Of a stretch of DNA of 64,000 nt, positions 55,081 through 64,000 are shown piece by piece. The DNA comes from Pseudomonas svalbardensis (GTDB taxonomy: Bacteria > Pseudomonadota > Gammaproteobacteria > Pseudomonadales > Pseudomonadaceae): positions 621,001 to 685,000 of the forward strand of contig NZ_CP125619.1 of the NCBI RefSeq assembly GCF_030053115.1. Reading direction: 5' to 3'. A program made the translations under genes and the position numbers. The notes beneath the pieces are model-generated. The model had not been told where the DNA came from. It saw only the letters and a list, made by a program, of their open reading frames with translations, and did no database searches. Numbering within the stretch: position 1 is the stretch's first letter; every line of letters begins with the position of its first letter.

Positions 55081-55530
55081 TTACGCGGCGATGGGTGGGG
55101 CGCGAGTGCGGGCGCCGGGGAAGAAGGTTTGCCGGGCGTGGCCCAGTCGGGGGAAAGGGGTGGTGAAAGTGGTGGCTGTTGGCGTGTCGTACGCGATGAA
55201 GGACTGGCCGCCAGTCAGCGCCGGGCAATTGAACAGCAGGCTGCAATAACCGCATTTTTCCCAGAGCGCGTGGGCCGAGGCTTTGGGCGGGCAGTGCTCG
55301 GCGGCGGGTTGCGCGCCGTGGTCGGCGTGCTCCATTGCCGACATGTCCATGCTCATGTCCATCGACATGCTCATCGACATCGACGAGGCGCGTTGATCCA
55401 TCGGCATCGACTGAGAAATCAGCGGGCCGATAAAGATCATCAACATGGCGAACAGGCTGATCCAGCTGCCGCGCGTCAGGCTTAACGGCTGACGACGGTG
55501 TGCGGATGACCTGGCGCTAAGCGGGCGCAT
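55081..55530 (-). CDS. DUF2946 protein with Met/His-rich copper-binding-like loop
   Basis: 149 residues. One membrane segment (GSWISLFAMLMIFIGPLIS) is followed by MSMSMSMDMSMDMSAM and HADHG, then the DUF2946 core with CGYCSLLFNCPAL. Methionine-rich runs of this kind bind Cu(I). Located between oprC and the PCu(A)C chaperone gene on the same strand; 21 bases from the latter. Confidence 0.82.
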   Translation of the reverse strand: MRPLSARSSAHRRQPLSLTRGSWISLFAMLMIFIGPLISQSMPMDQRASSMSMSMSMDMSMDMSAMEHADHGAQPAAEHCPPKASAHALWEKCGYCSLLFNCPALTGGQSFIAYDTPTATTFTTPFPRLGHARQTFFPGARTRAPPIAA

Positions 55531-55551
55531 GGACGTTTTCAGCTCTGTCGA

Positions 55552-56031
55552 TTACTGAGCGTGCACGTGTGCTTGCATGCCGTCCGGTGCTTTTTTCTGC
55601 ACCGCGATTTCGACCGTCACGTCGCCGGACTTCTCGAAATGCATCGTCAGCGGGAAGCGTTTGCCGTCGGTTAACAGGCTGCGGTCTTTCAATTCCAGCA
55701 GCATCACGTGGTAGGCCATCGGCGCAAAAGTGACGTTGCCACCGGCAGGGATTTCGACGTTCGGCACCTGCTGCATTTTCATCAGGTCGTTTTGCATGAC
55801 GTGCTCGTGCAGTTGAGCAATGCCTGCAATCGGCGAGTCGACACTGAGCAGTCGGTCGGCCGTTTTGCCGCTGTTATGGATCACGAAATACGCAGCAACG
55901 GTCGGTGCGTTGGGTGGCAATTCTTGCGACCACGGATGAGCGATTTCCAGCTCCCCTGCCTTGTATTCGTGGGCATTGGCAAAACAGGCAGGCAGCAGCA
56001 ACACAGCCAGGGCGATGAGTTTGTTCAACAT
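55552..56031 (-). CDS. periplasmic copper chaperone PCu(A)C
   Basis: 159 residues with a signal peptide (MLNKLIALAVLLLPACFANA). The Cu(I) site H-M-x10-M-x21-H-x-M is recognisable: HEHVM, then MKMQQV, then MAYHVML. Delivers copper in the periplasm, notably to the CuA centre of cytochrome oxidases. A C-terminal HVHAQ adds histidines. Part of the copper cluster. Confidence 0.9.
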   Translation of the reverse strand: MLNKLIALAVLLLPACFANAHEYKAGELEIAHPWSQELPPNAPTVAAYFVIHNSGKTADRLLSVDSPIAGIAQLHEHVMQNDLMKMQQVPNVEIPAGGNVTFAPMAYHVMLLELKDRSLLTDGKRFPLTMHFEKSGDVTVEIAVQKKAPDGMQAHVHAQ

Positions 56032-56079
56032 GGCAGTTCTCCAGAACGATTCAAAACGCAGGTCAATTGCGAGAAGGAA

Positions 56080-56478
56080 TCACACCAGAGGGGAAGCGCG
56101 GGGGTTCAGGCTTGGCCATTGCTGACGCGGTGTCGTTGTATCGAGAGAGGCGTGAGGCAGGCTTCGATTGGCATCGAAACGCGCGAAGTACAGTTGCGGC
56201 ATGTGCCCGGGCAACGCCACCAGTGGCGCGGAACCTGAACAGCACCAGCAATGCTGCATGTTGGAATGATCGTCACTCTGCGGGGCTTTCTGCTCGATAT
56301 CGCCCAGGGAAATCGCCACCATCTTCGTGCCGCTGGACGAACAGAAACTGCCCCACAGCAACTGCTCGGCAGGCGATTTCGCCGTCTGCGCCATTGCTCC
56401 GGACATCGGCATGGCGAGCAAGTTGAACAGCACTGCGAAGCAGGCGATCCAGGCAAATGCGAGCCGTTGTCGGGACAT
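56080..56478 (-). CDS. DUF2946 family protein
   Basis: 132 residues with an N-terminal membrane/signal segment (LAFAWIACFAVLFNLLAMPM) and the DUF2946 core including CSSSGTKMVAIS and HCWCCSGSAP. The clustered Cys/His suggest metal binding. First gene of the copper series; the second DUF2946 protein lies two genes downstream. Confidence 0.8.
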   Translation of the reverse strand: MSRQRLAFAWIACFAVLFNLLAMPMSGAMAQTAKSPAEQLLWGSFCSSSGTKMVAISLGDIEQKAPQSDDHSNMQHCWCCSGSAPLVALPGHMPQLYFARFDANRSLPHASLDTTTPRQQWPSLNPRASPLV

Positions 56479-56648
56479 GGGAGAAATCCGGTTGGGTGGA
56501 CGATCAGGCGCGGCTATTTAGCCTGATCAGGGCCGATAAGTAAAAAAGCAGCGTGCGGTGTGGTGTCGCAGCGCCAAGCTCCATAGCCTTCATGATAGTC
56601 GCGAATTACCGATTGCCAGTGCCGTGCAGATCAGCCATCACACAATTT

Positions 56649-56782
56649 TGTAGCAGCTGCCGAAGGCTGCGTTCGGCTGCGTAGCAGTCGTAAATCCTCC
56701 ATCCGCGATTAACCTGAAAGATCGAGGCGTTTGATTTTACGACTGCTGCGCAGCCGGACGCAGGCTTCGCCAGCTGCTACAG
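56649..56782. repeat. second REP family, inverted pair
   Basis: TGTAGCAGCTGCCGAAGGCT at about 56650 faces its complement ending CCAGCTGCTACAGG at 56782, with inner arms CGTAGCAGTCGTAAA / TTTACGACTGCTGCG. A palindromic repeat unrelated in sequence to the GTGGGAGCGAGC type. It fills most of the 305-base gap between cobK and the copper cluster; nothing else seen. Confidence 0.8.
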
Positions 56783-56783
56783 G

Positions 56784-57512
56784 TTATGTTGTGAGTCCTG
56801 CCGTTAGGGCTGCCAACACGTCTTTCACCGACCCAAACTCTCGATCTACCCCCGGCAACACTGGCCGCTGCAAAACAATCACCGGCACCCCACGCTCCCG
56901 TGCCACTTCCAGCTTCGGCTCGGTCGCCGTGCTGCCGCTGTTCTTGCTGATCAGCACATCAATCTGCCGACGCTCAAACAGTTCACGTTCATCCTCAATC
57001 AGAAACGGCCCGCGCGCACCGATGACTTCGCAGCGCTCATTGCCCGGGTAAACGTCCAGTGCACGCAAGGTCCAGAATTGCTCTGGCGGGATTTCATGCA
57101 GATGTTGCAATGGTTCGCGGCCGAGGGTGAACAGCGGTCTCCGGAGCGGTTTCAGCGCTTCGATCAACTCGGCCCAGTCGCTGACATCTCGCCAGTCATC
57201 CCCTGCCTGTGGTTGCCAGGCCGGGCGCCTTAACGCCCAGCATGCAATGCCGCTCAACCGCGCAGCGGTGGCGGCGTTCTGGCTGATGTGTGCGGCGTAG
57301 GGGTGGGTGGCGTCCAGCAGCAGGTCGATCCCTTCATCGCGAATGAACTGCGCCAGCCCTTCGGCACCGCCGTAACCGCCAACGCGAACCTGACAGCTCA
57401 GATCTGTCGGCACACGCCCCACTCCGGCCAGGCTATAGATATGTTCCGGCCCTAGGGTCCGGGCGATGGCCAAGGCTTCCGTCACGCCACCCAGCAACAA
57501 CACGCGCTTCAT
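56784..57512 (-). CDS. cobK: precorrin-6A reductase CobK
   Basis: 242 residues: [50 protein letters not shown] and [20 protein letters not shown] are CobK/CbiJ landmarks. NADPH-dependent reduction of precorrin-6A. The start is the Met of MKRVLLLGG (57510-57512), which overlaps the cbiD stop; the longer frame upstream is inside cbiD. Third gene of cobL-cbiD-cobK. Confidence 0.92.
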   Translation of the reverse strand: MKRVLLLGGVTEALAIARTLGPEHIYSLAGVGRVPTDLSCQVRVGGYGGAEGLAQFIRDEGIDLLLDATHPYAAHISQNAATAARLSGIACWALRRPAWQPQAGDDWRDVSDWAELIEALKPLRRPLFTLGREPLQHLHEIPPEQFWTLRALDVYPGNERCEVIGARGPFLIEDERELFERRQIDVLISKNSGSTATEPKLEVARERGVPVIVLQRPVLPGVDREFGSVKDVLAALTAGLTT

Positions 57513-58606
57513 TGAAAAGCTCCCGCATGGCCGACAATCGCGCCTTGGCGATCGATGGCAAACACTTCGACTTGAACCTGCGCCGGCACCACGCTGCGGG
57601 CAAAGTCCAGCGCGTGCTGACACACCGCATCACCGAGCGCGATGCCCGCAGCGCTGGCCATCGCCAAGGCTTGCTGGCTGGTGTTGGCTTCGCGAATCCC
57701 TTGCTGCAATACCTCATCGGCGCCAATCGCCGCCGCCCACTCGGCCAATTGCGGCAGGTCGATGCTCGAATGCCGACTGTGCAAATCCATGTGCCCAGCC
57801 GCTAGCTTGCTGATCTTGCCGAAGCCGCCGCAGAGGCTGAGTGTATCCACAGGCACTTTGCGCAGATGTTTGAGCACGGCGCCGACGAAGTCGCCCATTT
57901 CGATCAGGGCGATTTCCGGCAAGTCGTAGACCCGGCGCATGGTGTCTTCGCTGGCATTGCCGGTGCACGCAGCGATGTGCAAGTAACCGTTGGTTTTGGC
58001 GACGTCGATGCCTTGATGGATCGAGGCGATGTACGCCGCACAGGAAAATGGCCGGACGATGCCGCTGGTGCCGAGGATCGACAAGCCGCCAAGAATCCCC
58101 AGGCGCGGGTTCATGGTTTTCAGCGCCAGGGCTTCGCCGTCCTCGACGTTTATGGTGACCTCGAAGCCGCCCCGGTAATCCAGCTCCTCGGCCAGCAGCG
58201 ACAAGTGATCGGTGATCATCTTGCGTGGCACCGGGTTGATTGCGGGTTCACCGACGCCCAGCACCAGCCCCGGCCGGGTCACCGTGCCAACGCCGCGACC
58301 GGCATTGAAGCGAATGCCCGGTCGGGCATTCAGGCGCACGTGGGAGTAGAGCAGGGCACCGTGGGTCACGTCCGGGTCGTCCCCGGCGTCCTTGATCGTT
58401 CCGGCCTCGGCGCCGTCGTCCTTCAACCGACAGAACTCCAGGCGCATTTGCACCTGTTTGCCTTTGGGCAGAATGATCTCGACGGCGTCCGCTTCCACGC
58501 CACTGAGCAACAGACGAGCCGCCGCAAGGCTGGTGGCGGTGGCGCAGCTGCCGGTGGTCAGGCCACTGCGCAGCGGTGCGGGTTGTTCGGCGGTTTCGTC
58601 ACGCAT
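57509..58606 (-). CDS. cbiD: cobalt-precorrin-5B C1-methyltransferase CbiD
   Basis: 365 residues: [60 protein letters not shown] and [14 protein letters not shown] are CbiD signatures. It methylates C-1 and expels the two-carbon fragment in the anaerobic route; in pseudomonads it stands in for CobF. Overlaps cobL (eight bases) and cobK (four bases). Confidence 0.95.
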   Translation of the reverse strand: MRDETAEQPAPLRSGLTTGSCATATSLAAARLLLSGVEADAVEIILPKGKQVQMRLEFCRLKDDGAEAGTIKDAGDDPDVTHGALLYSHVRLNARPGIRFNAGRGVGTVTRPGLVLGVGEPAINPVPRKMITDHLSLLAEELDYRGGFEVTINVEDGEALALKTMNPRLGILGGLSILGTSGIVRPFSCAAYIASIHQGIDVAKTNGYLHIAACTGNASEDTMRRVYDLPEIALIEMGDFVGAVLKHLRKVPVDTLSLCGGFGKISKLAAGHMDLHSRHSSIDLPQLAEWAAAIGADEVLQQGIREANTSQQALAMASAAGIALGDAVCQHALDFARSVVPAQVQVEVFAIDRQGAIVGHAGAFQ

Positions 58607-59810
58607 CGAAAGGCTTCGTCACTTCCAGCAAGGTAATCGGCAACGCCTGACGCCACGTATCAAAGTCCCCCAGCGGTTGCGCTTGAGCGATATGAATGCG
58701 CGTCAGCTCACCGCCATGCTGCTCGCGCCAGGCCATCAAAGTCATTTCACTTTGCAACGTGACGGCGTTAGCGATCAGTCGGCCACCGGGTTTGAGTTCG
58801 GCCCAGCACGTGTCGAGCACGCCCTCGCGGGTGACGCCGCCGCCGATGAAAATCGCGTCTGGACGCTCGAGACCGGCCAAGGCCTGCGGCGCACTGCCGC
58901 GAATCAATTGCAGGCCGGGAACGCCGAGGGCATCGCGGTTGTGTTCGATCAACAACTGCCGCCCTTCGTCAGCTTCGATGGCCAGCGCCCGGCAACTTGG
59001 GTGAGCGCGCATCCATTCAATGCCGATCGAGCCGCTGCCGGCGCCGACGTCCCACAGCAGTTCGCCGGGAACCGGGGCGAGACGCGCGAGCGTGATTGCG
59101 CGTACGTCGCGCTTGGTCAATTGGCCGTCGTGCTTGAAGGCTGAGTCCGGCAGGCCGGCCAGTCGAGAGAGGCGTTGCGTGTTGGGCTCGGCGATGCACT
59201 CGATGGCGATCAGGTTCAAATCGGCGATCACAGGATTGTTCCAGTCATTGGCGACGCCATCGATGCGTCGTTCGGCGGCACCGCCCAGGTGTTCCAGCAC
59301 GGTGAGGCGACTCGCCCCGAAACCGCGTTCACGCAACAGCGTCGCGATGGCGGCCGGGCTCTTGCCGTCGTTGCTCAACACCAGCAAGCGAACACCGCTG
59401 AACAACTGCGCATTGAGTGCGGCGATGGGACGAGCAACCACCGAAAGCGTGACCACATCCTGCAACGGCCAGCCCATTCGCGCTGCCGCCAGCGAACAGG
59501 AGGATGGCGCCGGCAGTATCAGCATTTCATCACTGGACAACTGCCGGGCCAGGCTGGCGCCCACACCAAAGAACATTGGATCGCCGCTGGCCAGCACGCA
59601 GACCGGTTCGCCGCGCAGCGCCAATACCCGTTCAAGGGAGAATGGGCTGGGCCACAACTGCCGCTCGCCACGGATGCACGCCGGCAGTAAATCCAGTTGC
59701 CGCTGACCGCCAATGATCCGCGAAGCGTGCAGCAGAGCGTGCCGGGCGTTTTTGCCCAAGCCCTTGAAGCCGTCTTCACCGATTCCCACTACTGTCAGCC
59801 AGGGTGACAT
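58599..59810 (-). CDS. cobL: precorrin-6Y C5,15-methyltransferase (decarboxylating) CobL
   Basis: 403-residue fusion. The N-terminal tetrapyrrole methylase half (CbiE-like) has [20 protein letters not shown] and [14 protein letters not shown]; the C-terminal half (CbiT-like) has a SAM site [20 protein letters not shown] and [10 protein letters not shown]. Methylates C-5 and C-15 and decarboxylates the acetate side chain. First gene of the minus-strand cobalamin unit, divergent from cobG. Confidence 0.94.
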   Translation of the reverse strand: MSPWLTVVGIGEDGFKGLGKNARHALLHASRIIGGQRQLDLLPACIRGERQLWPSPFSLERVLALRGEPVCVLASGDPMFFGVGASLARQLSSDEMLILPAPSSCSLAAARMGWPLQDVVTLSVVARPIAALNAQLFSGVRLLVLSNDGKSPAAIATLLRERGFGASRLTVLEHLGGAAERRIDGVANDWNNPVIADLNLIAIECIAEPNTQRLSRLAGLPDSAFKHDGQLTKRDVRAITLARLAPVPGELLWDVGAGSGSIGIEWMRAHPSCRALAIEADEGRQLLIEHNRDALGVPGLQLIRGSAPQALAGLERPDAIFIGGGVTREGVLDTCWAELKPGGRLIANAVTLQSEMTLMAWREQHGGELTRIHIAQAQPLGDFDTWRQALPITLLEVTKPFDA

Positions 59811-59954
59811 CTGCAGTCCTCAAAAAAAGTCCTCAAACGGACTGTTCCGACGGGCAGGCTTTTCATGCCGTCGAACAAAGCAGGCATAATACCGCGCCTT
59901 CGCCCGCGAAGCGCCTTTCCCACACTGCCGGTCGCCCCCTTGAACAAACGCCCG

Positions 59955-61262
59955 ATGTCCTCAGCCTTACGCCCCTCGGCCTGTCCGGGGTTGCTGCGTA
60001 TCGTCCAGGCGCTGGACGGTGGTATCTGCCGGATCAAGTTGAATGGCGGTTCGATCAGTGCGGCTCAGGCCGACGCGGTGGCCAGTGCAGCTGAGTGGTT
60101 CGCTGGCGGCGTGATCGAGGCGACCAACCGCGCCAACCTGCAAATTCGCGGGATTGGCAATGAACAGGGCGCCTTGATCGACGGCCTGATGGCGGCCGGG
60201 TTGGGGCCCAGCACCGCCGCTGGCGACGATGTGCGCAATCTGATGCTCAGCCCGAGTGCGGGAATTGATCAGCAGATGCTGTTCGACACGCGCCCGCTGG
60301 CCGAACAGATCCTCGTTACGCTGCAAAGCCATGAACGCTTCCACGACCTCAGCGCCAAGTTTGCCGTGCAACTGGATGGCGGCGAAGGTCTGGCGATGCT
60401 CGAACACCCTCATGATCTGTGGCTGTGTGCCACTGAGCGAGAGGGCGAGCTGGTTTTTGCATTCGGTCTGGCGGGGTGTCCAGTGGACTCGCCTGTGGGT
60501 GCGGTGTCACTGGAGCAGGGCCACGCGCTGGTGGTCGCGGTTCTGGAGTTGTTCCTTGACCTGGCGCGTCCCGAGCAGACACGCATGCGGCATTTGCTCG
60601 CTGATTGTTCGCTCGACGGGTTTCTCGCTCGTCTGGCCGAACGTGTGCCGTTGATGCCCATCAAGGGTTGGCAGCGCAAGGTAAGTCCGAGTGTCTTGCA
60701 CATCGGTGCTCATCCACAGCGTGAGGCCAAGCGCGTGTATATCGGCGCGGTGCCGCCGCTGGGCCGTCTCAATCCCGCGATGCTCAGAGGCGTCGCACAC
60801 CTGGCACGTGACCAGGGCGACGGCAGCCTGCGCTTCACACCCTGGCAAAGCCTGTTATTACCCGGTGTCCATGTCGACGATGCTCGGGAAGTTATCCACA
60901 GCCTTGAACAACTCGGTCTGCGTTGCTCGGCCGACGATGCCTTGGCGCACCTGATCGCCTGCACCGGTTCGACGGGTTGCGGCAAAGGCCTGGCCGACAC
61001 CAAGGGCGATGCCCGACAACTGGCGGCGCTGCTGCAACGTCACGGCCAGACACTGAACGTGCACCTGTCTGGCTGCCAGCGTTCCTGTGCCGCCGCGCAT
61101 AGTGCGCCGATCACCTTGCTGGCGGTTTCTCCCGGTAACTACGACCTCTGTTTTCGCGACGCAGCGCAGCCGGGTTTCGGCGCGCTGCACGCACGCAACC
61201 TTACTATTGAAGCGGTCGCAGCCTTGCTCGACGCCCGCTCATGGAGCCCCCTTGATGCTTGA
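59955..61262 (+). CDS. cobG: precorrin-3B synthase CobG
   Basis: 435 residues of the nitrite/sulfite reductase-like fold. N-terminal PGLLRIVQALDGGICRIKLN and the Fe-S/sirohaem-type cysteines CTGSTGCGKG and LSGCQRSCAA are intact. Oxygen-dependent monooxygenase that marks the aerobic cobalamin route. The Met at 59955 is taken as start; the open frame extends to 59865 but those residues are not family-like. Overlaps cobH by eight bases. Confidence 0.9.
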   Translation: MSSALRPSACPGLLRIVQALDGGICRIKLNGGSISAAQADAVASAAEWFAGGVIEATNRANLQIRGIGNEQGALIDGLMAAGLGPSTAAGDDVRNLMLSPSAGIDQQMLFDTRPLAEQILVTLQSHERFHDLSAKFAVQLDGGEGLAMLEHPHDLWLCATEREGELVFAFGLAGCPVDSPVGAVSLEQGHALVVAVLELFLDLARPEQTRMRHLLADCSLDGFLARLAERVPLMPIKGWQRKVSPSVLHIGAHPQREAKRVYIGAVPPLGRLNPAMLRGVAHLARDQGDGSLRFTPWQSLLLPGVHVDDAREVIHSLEQLGLRCSADDALAHLIACTGSTGCGKGLADTKGDARQLAALLQRHGQTLNVHLSGCQRSCAAAHSAPITLLAVSPGNYDLCFRDAAQPGFGALHARNLTIEAVAALLDARSWSPLDA

Positions 61263-61881
61263 TTACATCCGCGACGGTCAGGAGATCTATCGCAACTCCT
61301 TCGCGATCATTCGTGCCGAGGCCAACCTCGAGCGTATTCCGGCCGACCTGGAAAAGCTCGCGGTCCGTGTGATCCACGCCTGCGGTATGGTCGACGCCAT
61401 CGACGGGCTGCAATTTTCCGAAGGCGCGGGCAAGGCCGGGCGTGATGCGCTGGCCGCCGGTGCACCGATCCTGTGCGATGCGAGGATGGTCAGTGAAGGT
61501 GTGACCCGCACGCGTTTGCCTGCGAACAACGAAGTCATCTGCACCCTGCGCGATGAAAGCGTTCCGGAGCTTGCCCGCGAGCTGGGCAACACCCGCTCCG
61601 CCGCCGCGCTGGAACTGTGGCGCCCGCACCTGGAAGGCAGCGTGGTGGTGATCGGCAACGCGCCGACCGCACTGTTTTACCTGTTGGAGATGCTCGATGC
61701 CGGCGCACCGAAACCGGCACTGATTCTCGGCTTCCCGGTGGGCTTCGTCGGCGCCGCAGAATCCAAGGCAGCGCTCGCGGCGGACAGCCGCGGCGTGCCC
61801 TTCGTCATCATGCAAGGCCGGCTGGGCGGTAGCGCCATGGCCGCCGCCGCCGTCAATGCCCTCGCCACGGAGATCGAATGA
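61255..61881 (+). CDS. cobH: precorrin-8X methylmutase CobH
   Basis: 208 residues, the family length: [35 protein letters not shown] with the catalytic histidine, [37 protein letters not shown] and [14 protein letters not shown]. Moves the C-11 methyl to C-12 to give hydrogenobyrinate. Start inside the end of cobG; stop overlaps cobI. Confidence 0.96.
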   Translation: MLDYIRDGQEIYRNSFAIIRAEANLERIPADLEKLAVRVIHACGMVDAIDGLQFSEGAGKAGRDALAAGAPILCDARMVSEGVTRTRLPANNEVICTLRDESVPELARELGNTRSAAALELWRPHLEGSVVVIGNAPTALFYLLEMLDAGAPKPALILGFPVGFVGAAESKAALAADSRGVPFVIMQGRLGGSAMAAAAVNALATEIE

Positions 61882-62612
61882 TGCAGCAACCTGGACGTTT
61901 GATCGGCCTGGGCGTCGGCCCCGGTGATCCGGAACTGATTACCGTCAAAGCCCTGCGCCTGCTGCGCGAATCGCCGGTGGTGGCGTACTTCGTCGCCAAG
62001 GGCAAAAAAGGCAACGCCTTCGGCATCATCGAGGCGCATTTGCAGGACGCGCAAACACTGCTGCCGCTGGTGTATCCAGTGACCACCGAGGCGTTGCCGG
62101 CGCCGCTGTCGTATGAACAAGTGATCAGCGATTTCTACGATGCGGCCGGCGAAGAACTGGCCGCGCACCTGGACGCTGGCCGTGACGTGGCGGTGATCTG
62201 CGAAGGCGATCCGTTCTTCTACGGTTCCTACATGTACCTGCACGATCGACTGGCCGAGCGCTATGAAGCCGAAGTTGTGCCGGGCGTTTGTTCGATGCTC
62301 GGCGGCGCTTCGGTGCTGGGTGCGCCGCTGGTGTATCGCAATCAGAGTTTGTCGGTCCTGTCGGGCGTATTACCTGCCGACGATCTCAAGCGTCGTCTGG
62401 CCGATGCCGATGCAGCGGTGATCATGAAACTGGGGCGCAACTTTCCCAAGGTCCGTCAGGTGCTTGAAGAACTCGGGCTGGCGGAGCGTGCGCTATACGT
62501 TGAACGCGCGACCATGGCCAACCAGAAAATCGTTCCGCTGAATCAGGTCGAGCCGATGTCCTCGCCGTACTTCTCGCTGATCATTGTGCCCGGCGAACGG
62601 TGGCAAGGCTGA
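61878..62612 (+). CDS. cobI: precorrin-2 C20-methyltransferase CobI
   Basis: 244 residues: [60 protein letters not shown]; all tetrapyrrole methylase motifs for SAM binding are present. Two adjacent Met codons begin the frame; the first (61878) overlaps the cobH stop. Confidence 0.95.
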   Translation: MMQQPGRLIGLGVGPGDPELITVKALRLLRESPVVAYFVAKGKKGNAFGIIEAHLQDAQTLLPLVYPVTTEALPAPLSYEQVISDFYDAAGEELAAHLDAGRDVAVICEGDPFFYGSYMYLHDRLAERYEAEVVPGVCSMLGGASVLGAPLVYRNQSLSVLSGVLPADDLKRRLADADAAVIMKLGRNFPKVRQVLEELGLAERALYVERATMANQKIVPLNQVEPMSSPYFSLIIVPGERWQG

Positions 62613-64000
62613 TGGCCCGTCCAGTTCCGGCGATTGTCATTCTGGGCAATGGCAGCCTCGCCACCGCGCGCAGGATCCAGCAGGTGTACCCCGGCGCGTT
62701 GATTCATGGCCTCACCGAACGAGTGCAAGGCGCGGACCGCGTCTATCACGAGTTCGGCGCCACCTTGCGTGAGTTCTATCAGCAGGACACGCCGATCATT
62801 GCCTTATGCGCTGCGGGCATCGTGATCCGCACGCTGGCCCCGCTTCTGCTGGAAAAAGGCGCCGAGCCGCCAGTGCTGGCCGTGGCTGAAGACGGCAGCG
62901 CCGTGGTGCCACTGCTCGGCGGCCTCGGTGGCGTGAACGTCATGGCGCGCGAGATTGCTGCCGGTCTCGAGGTTGCTGCGGCGATCACCACCAGTGGTGA
63001 ATTGCGCTTCGGCACCTGCTTGCTCAATCCACCCAGCGGTTACGCCCTCGGCGATTTGGAACTGGGCAAGCGCTTCGTCTCGGATTTGCTCGCCGGCCAA
63101 AGCGTACGCGTCGAAGGGGCTGCGCCGTGGCTGGCGCAGGCGCAGTTGCCGCAAGATCCTCAAGCACATCTGTCGATCCATGTCGGCCATGCCGAGCGGA
63201 CACCGGCAGCCAATGAATTGATGATCTACCCGCGCAATGTGTTGGTGGCGGTGAGCGGTGAGGTGACGGGTCTGCCAGACGCCATTCGCGCGACCCTGCA
63301 TCAAGCGAAAATCGCCGTGCAATCGGTGGCGTGCCTGTTGGCGAGCGATCTGGACATGGCTAGCGCGGCATTGCGCGAAGCGGCACTTGAACTGGGTGTA
63401 CCTCTGCGGTTTGCGTCGGTCAGCGGCGGCGTTAGCGAGTTGTCCCGCCGCACCGTGCCGAACGCTACCATCGTGGCAGCGGATACCGGCATGGCCATCG
63501 CGGTGGCCACTCAGCCGCTGGACGCTGCGCAGATCGGCCGTGCACGCGGTCGTTTGGCGGTGATCGGCCTGGGCCCTGGCGCCGCCGAACTGATGGTGCC
63601 AGCGGTCAAGGCTGAACTGGCCAGGGCCACCGACGTACTCGGCTACGAAACCTACGTGCGCATGGCCGGGCCGTTCCGTGAAGATCAGGTGCTGCATTGC
63701 ACTGACAACCGCGAAGAGATGCAGCGTGCCCGCCACGCCTTCGAGCTGGCGGCGCAAGGCCGTTCGGTGATTGTGGTTTCATCCGGTGACCCCGGCGTGT
63801 TCGCCATGGCGGCGGCGGTGCTTGAAGCGTTGCATGAGTCGAGTGAGCCGAGCTGGCACAGCGTCGATCTGGAAATCCTTCCGGGTGTTTCCGCGTCACT
63901 GGCGACGGCTGCTCAAGCAGGCGCGCCCTTGGGCCATGACTTCTGCGTGATGTCGCTGTCGGACAACCTCAAGCCTTGGGCGATCATCGAGAAGCGCCTG
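62612..64000 (+). CDS. cobJ: CbiG-like/CobJ fusion, precorrin-3B C17-methyltransferase (3' end missing)
   Basis: 463 codons to the window edge, open throughout. The ATG shares a base with the cobI stop. Residues about 1-300 form a CbiG-like region (LCAAGIVIRTLAPLL, AVAEDGSAVVPLLGGLGGVN, then FASVSGGVSELSRRTVPNAT) and from about 310 a tetrapyrrole methylase begins (LAVIGLGPGAAELMVPAVKA, VIVVSSGDPGVFAMAAAVLE). Ring contraction by methylation at C-17. The same fusion occurs in other pseudomonads. The remaining methylase C-terminus is outside. Confidence 0.92.
   Translation, partial: MARPVPAIVILGNGSLATARRIQQVYPGALIHGLTERVQGADRVYHEFGATLREFYQQDTPIIALCAAGIVIRTLAPLLLEKGAEPPVLAVAEDGSAVVPLLGGLGGVNVMAREIAAGLEVAAAITTSGELRFGTCLLNPPSGYALGDLELGKRFVSDLLAGQSVRVEGAAPWLAQAQLPQDPQAHLSIHVGHAERTPAANELMIYPRNVLVAVSGEVTGLPDAIRATLHQAKIAVQSVACLLASDLDMASAALREAALELGVPLRFASVSGGVSELSRRTVPNATIVAADTGMAIAVATQPLDAAQIGRARGRLAVIGLGPGAAELMVPAVKAELARATDVLGYETYVRMAGPFREDQVLHCTDNREEMQRARHAFELAAQGRSVIVVSSGDPGVFAMAAAVLEALHESSEPSWHSVDLEILPGVSASLATAAQAGAPLGHDFCVMSLSDNLKPWAIIEKRL

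Overview
The window looks like a chromosome segment of a fluorescent Pseudomonas (P. fluorescens group). Evidence: high GC, typical Pseudomonas gene neighbourhoods (urt/ure urease loci, cbpA-cbpM, CbiD-type cobalamin genes, OprC copper receptor), and about fifteen intergenic palindromic REP loci built on GTGGGAGCGAGC...GCTCGCGA. No rRNA, tRNA, CRISPR array or prophage was seen. One IS110-family insertion sequence is present, plus one accessory block carrying a giant effector-like gene.

Layout. 1-780: 5' part of pncB. 1.0-5.0 kb: LysR regulator divergent from amaB-amaA (pipecolate/lysine catabolism). 5.0-10.5 kb: livKHMGF-type amino-acid ABC transporter behind a near-perfect sigma-54 promoter with phased upstream repeats. 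10.5-11.2 kb: a gene-free stretch rich in DnaA-box-like sequences and a repeated module. 11.2-13.2 kb: YdfG-type dehydrogenase and an AGE-family epimerase. 13.4-15.8 kb: ureE-ureF-ureG-hupE (urease nickel insertion), then a DesT-like TetR regulator. 16.9-20.6 kb: a secreted protein made of 14-residue repeats, an AsmA-family protein and a bacterioferritin-like protein. 20.7-23.6 kb: LysR regulator, azoreductase, SMR transporter, family I lipase. 23.7-24.9 kb: IS110 element lying inside a REP. 24.9-31.2 kb: EamA transporter/AraC pair, psiF, AI-2E-type membrane protein, yegD, cbpA-cbpM. 31.2-37.1 kb: accessory block with a histidine-kinase remnant, a 1762-residue protein with LRRs and an IpaH/NEL-type CxD catalytic site, and a 53-codon stump of a second such gene.

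37.1-47.5 kb (all minus strand): urtABCDE-ureD-ureA-two GNAT acetyltransferases-ureB-ureC, a urea uptake and hydrolysis unit with a sigma-54 promoter and an NtrC-like site before urtA. 47.8-50.6 kb: a FecCD/BtuCD-type ABC transporter. 51.0-56.5 kb: a small secreted protein, then a copper cluster (PepSY membrane protein, OprC receptor, PCu(A)C chaperone, two DUF2946 proteins). 56.8-64.0 kb: cobalamin ring-contraction genes in two divergent units (cobL-cbiD-cobK on minus; cobG-cobH-cobI-cobJ on plus, cobJ running off the end).

Metabolic links. Urea is imported by UrtABCDE and hydrolysed by UreABC, which needs nickel delivered by UreDEFG and probably HupE; the two halves of the urease gene set are about 21 kb apart. 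CobGHIJKL with CbiD covers much of the precorrin-2 to precorrin-8/hydrogenobyrinate route. The most interesting items are the predicted IS110 bridge RNA whose two guide segments match the REP it sits in, the NEL-type giant effector with its truncated neighbour, the DnaA-box cluster at 10.57-11.05 kb, and the phased repeats upstream of the sigma-54 promoter at 5.3 kb.
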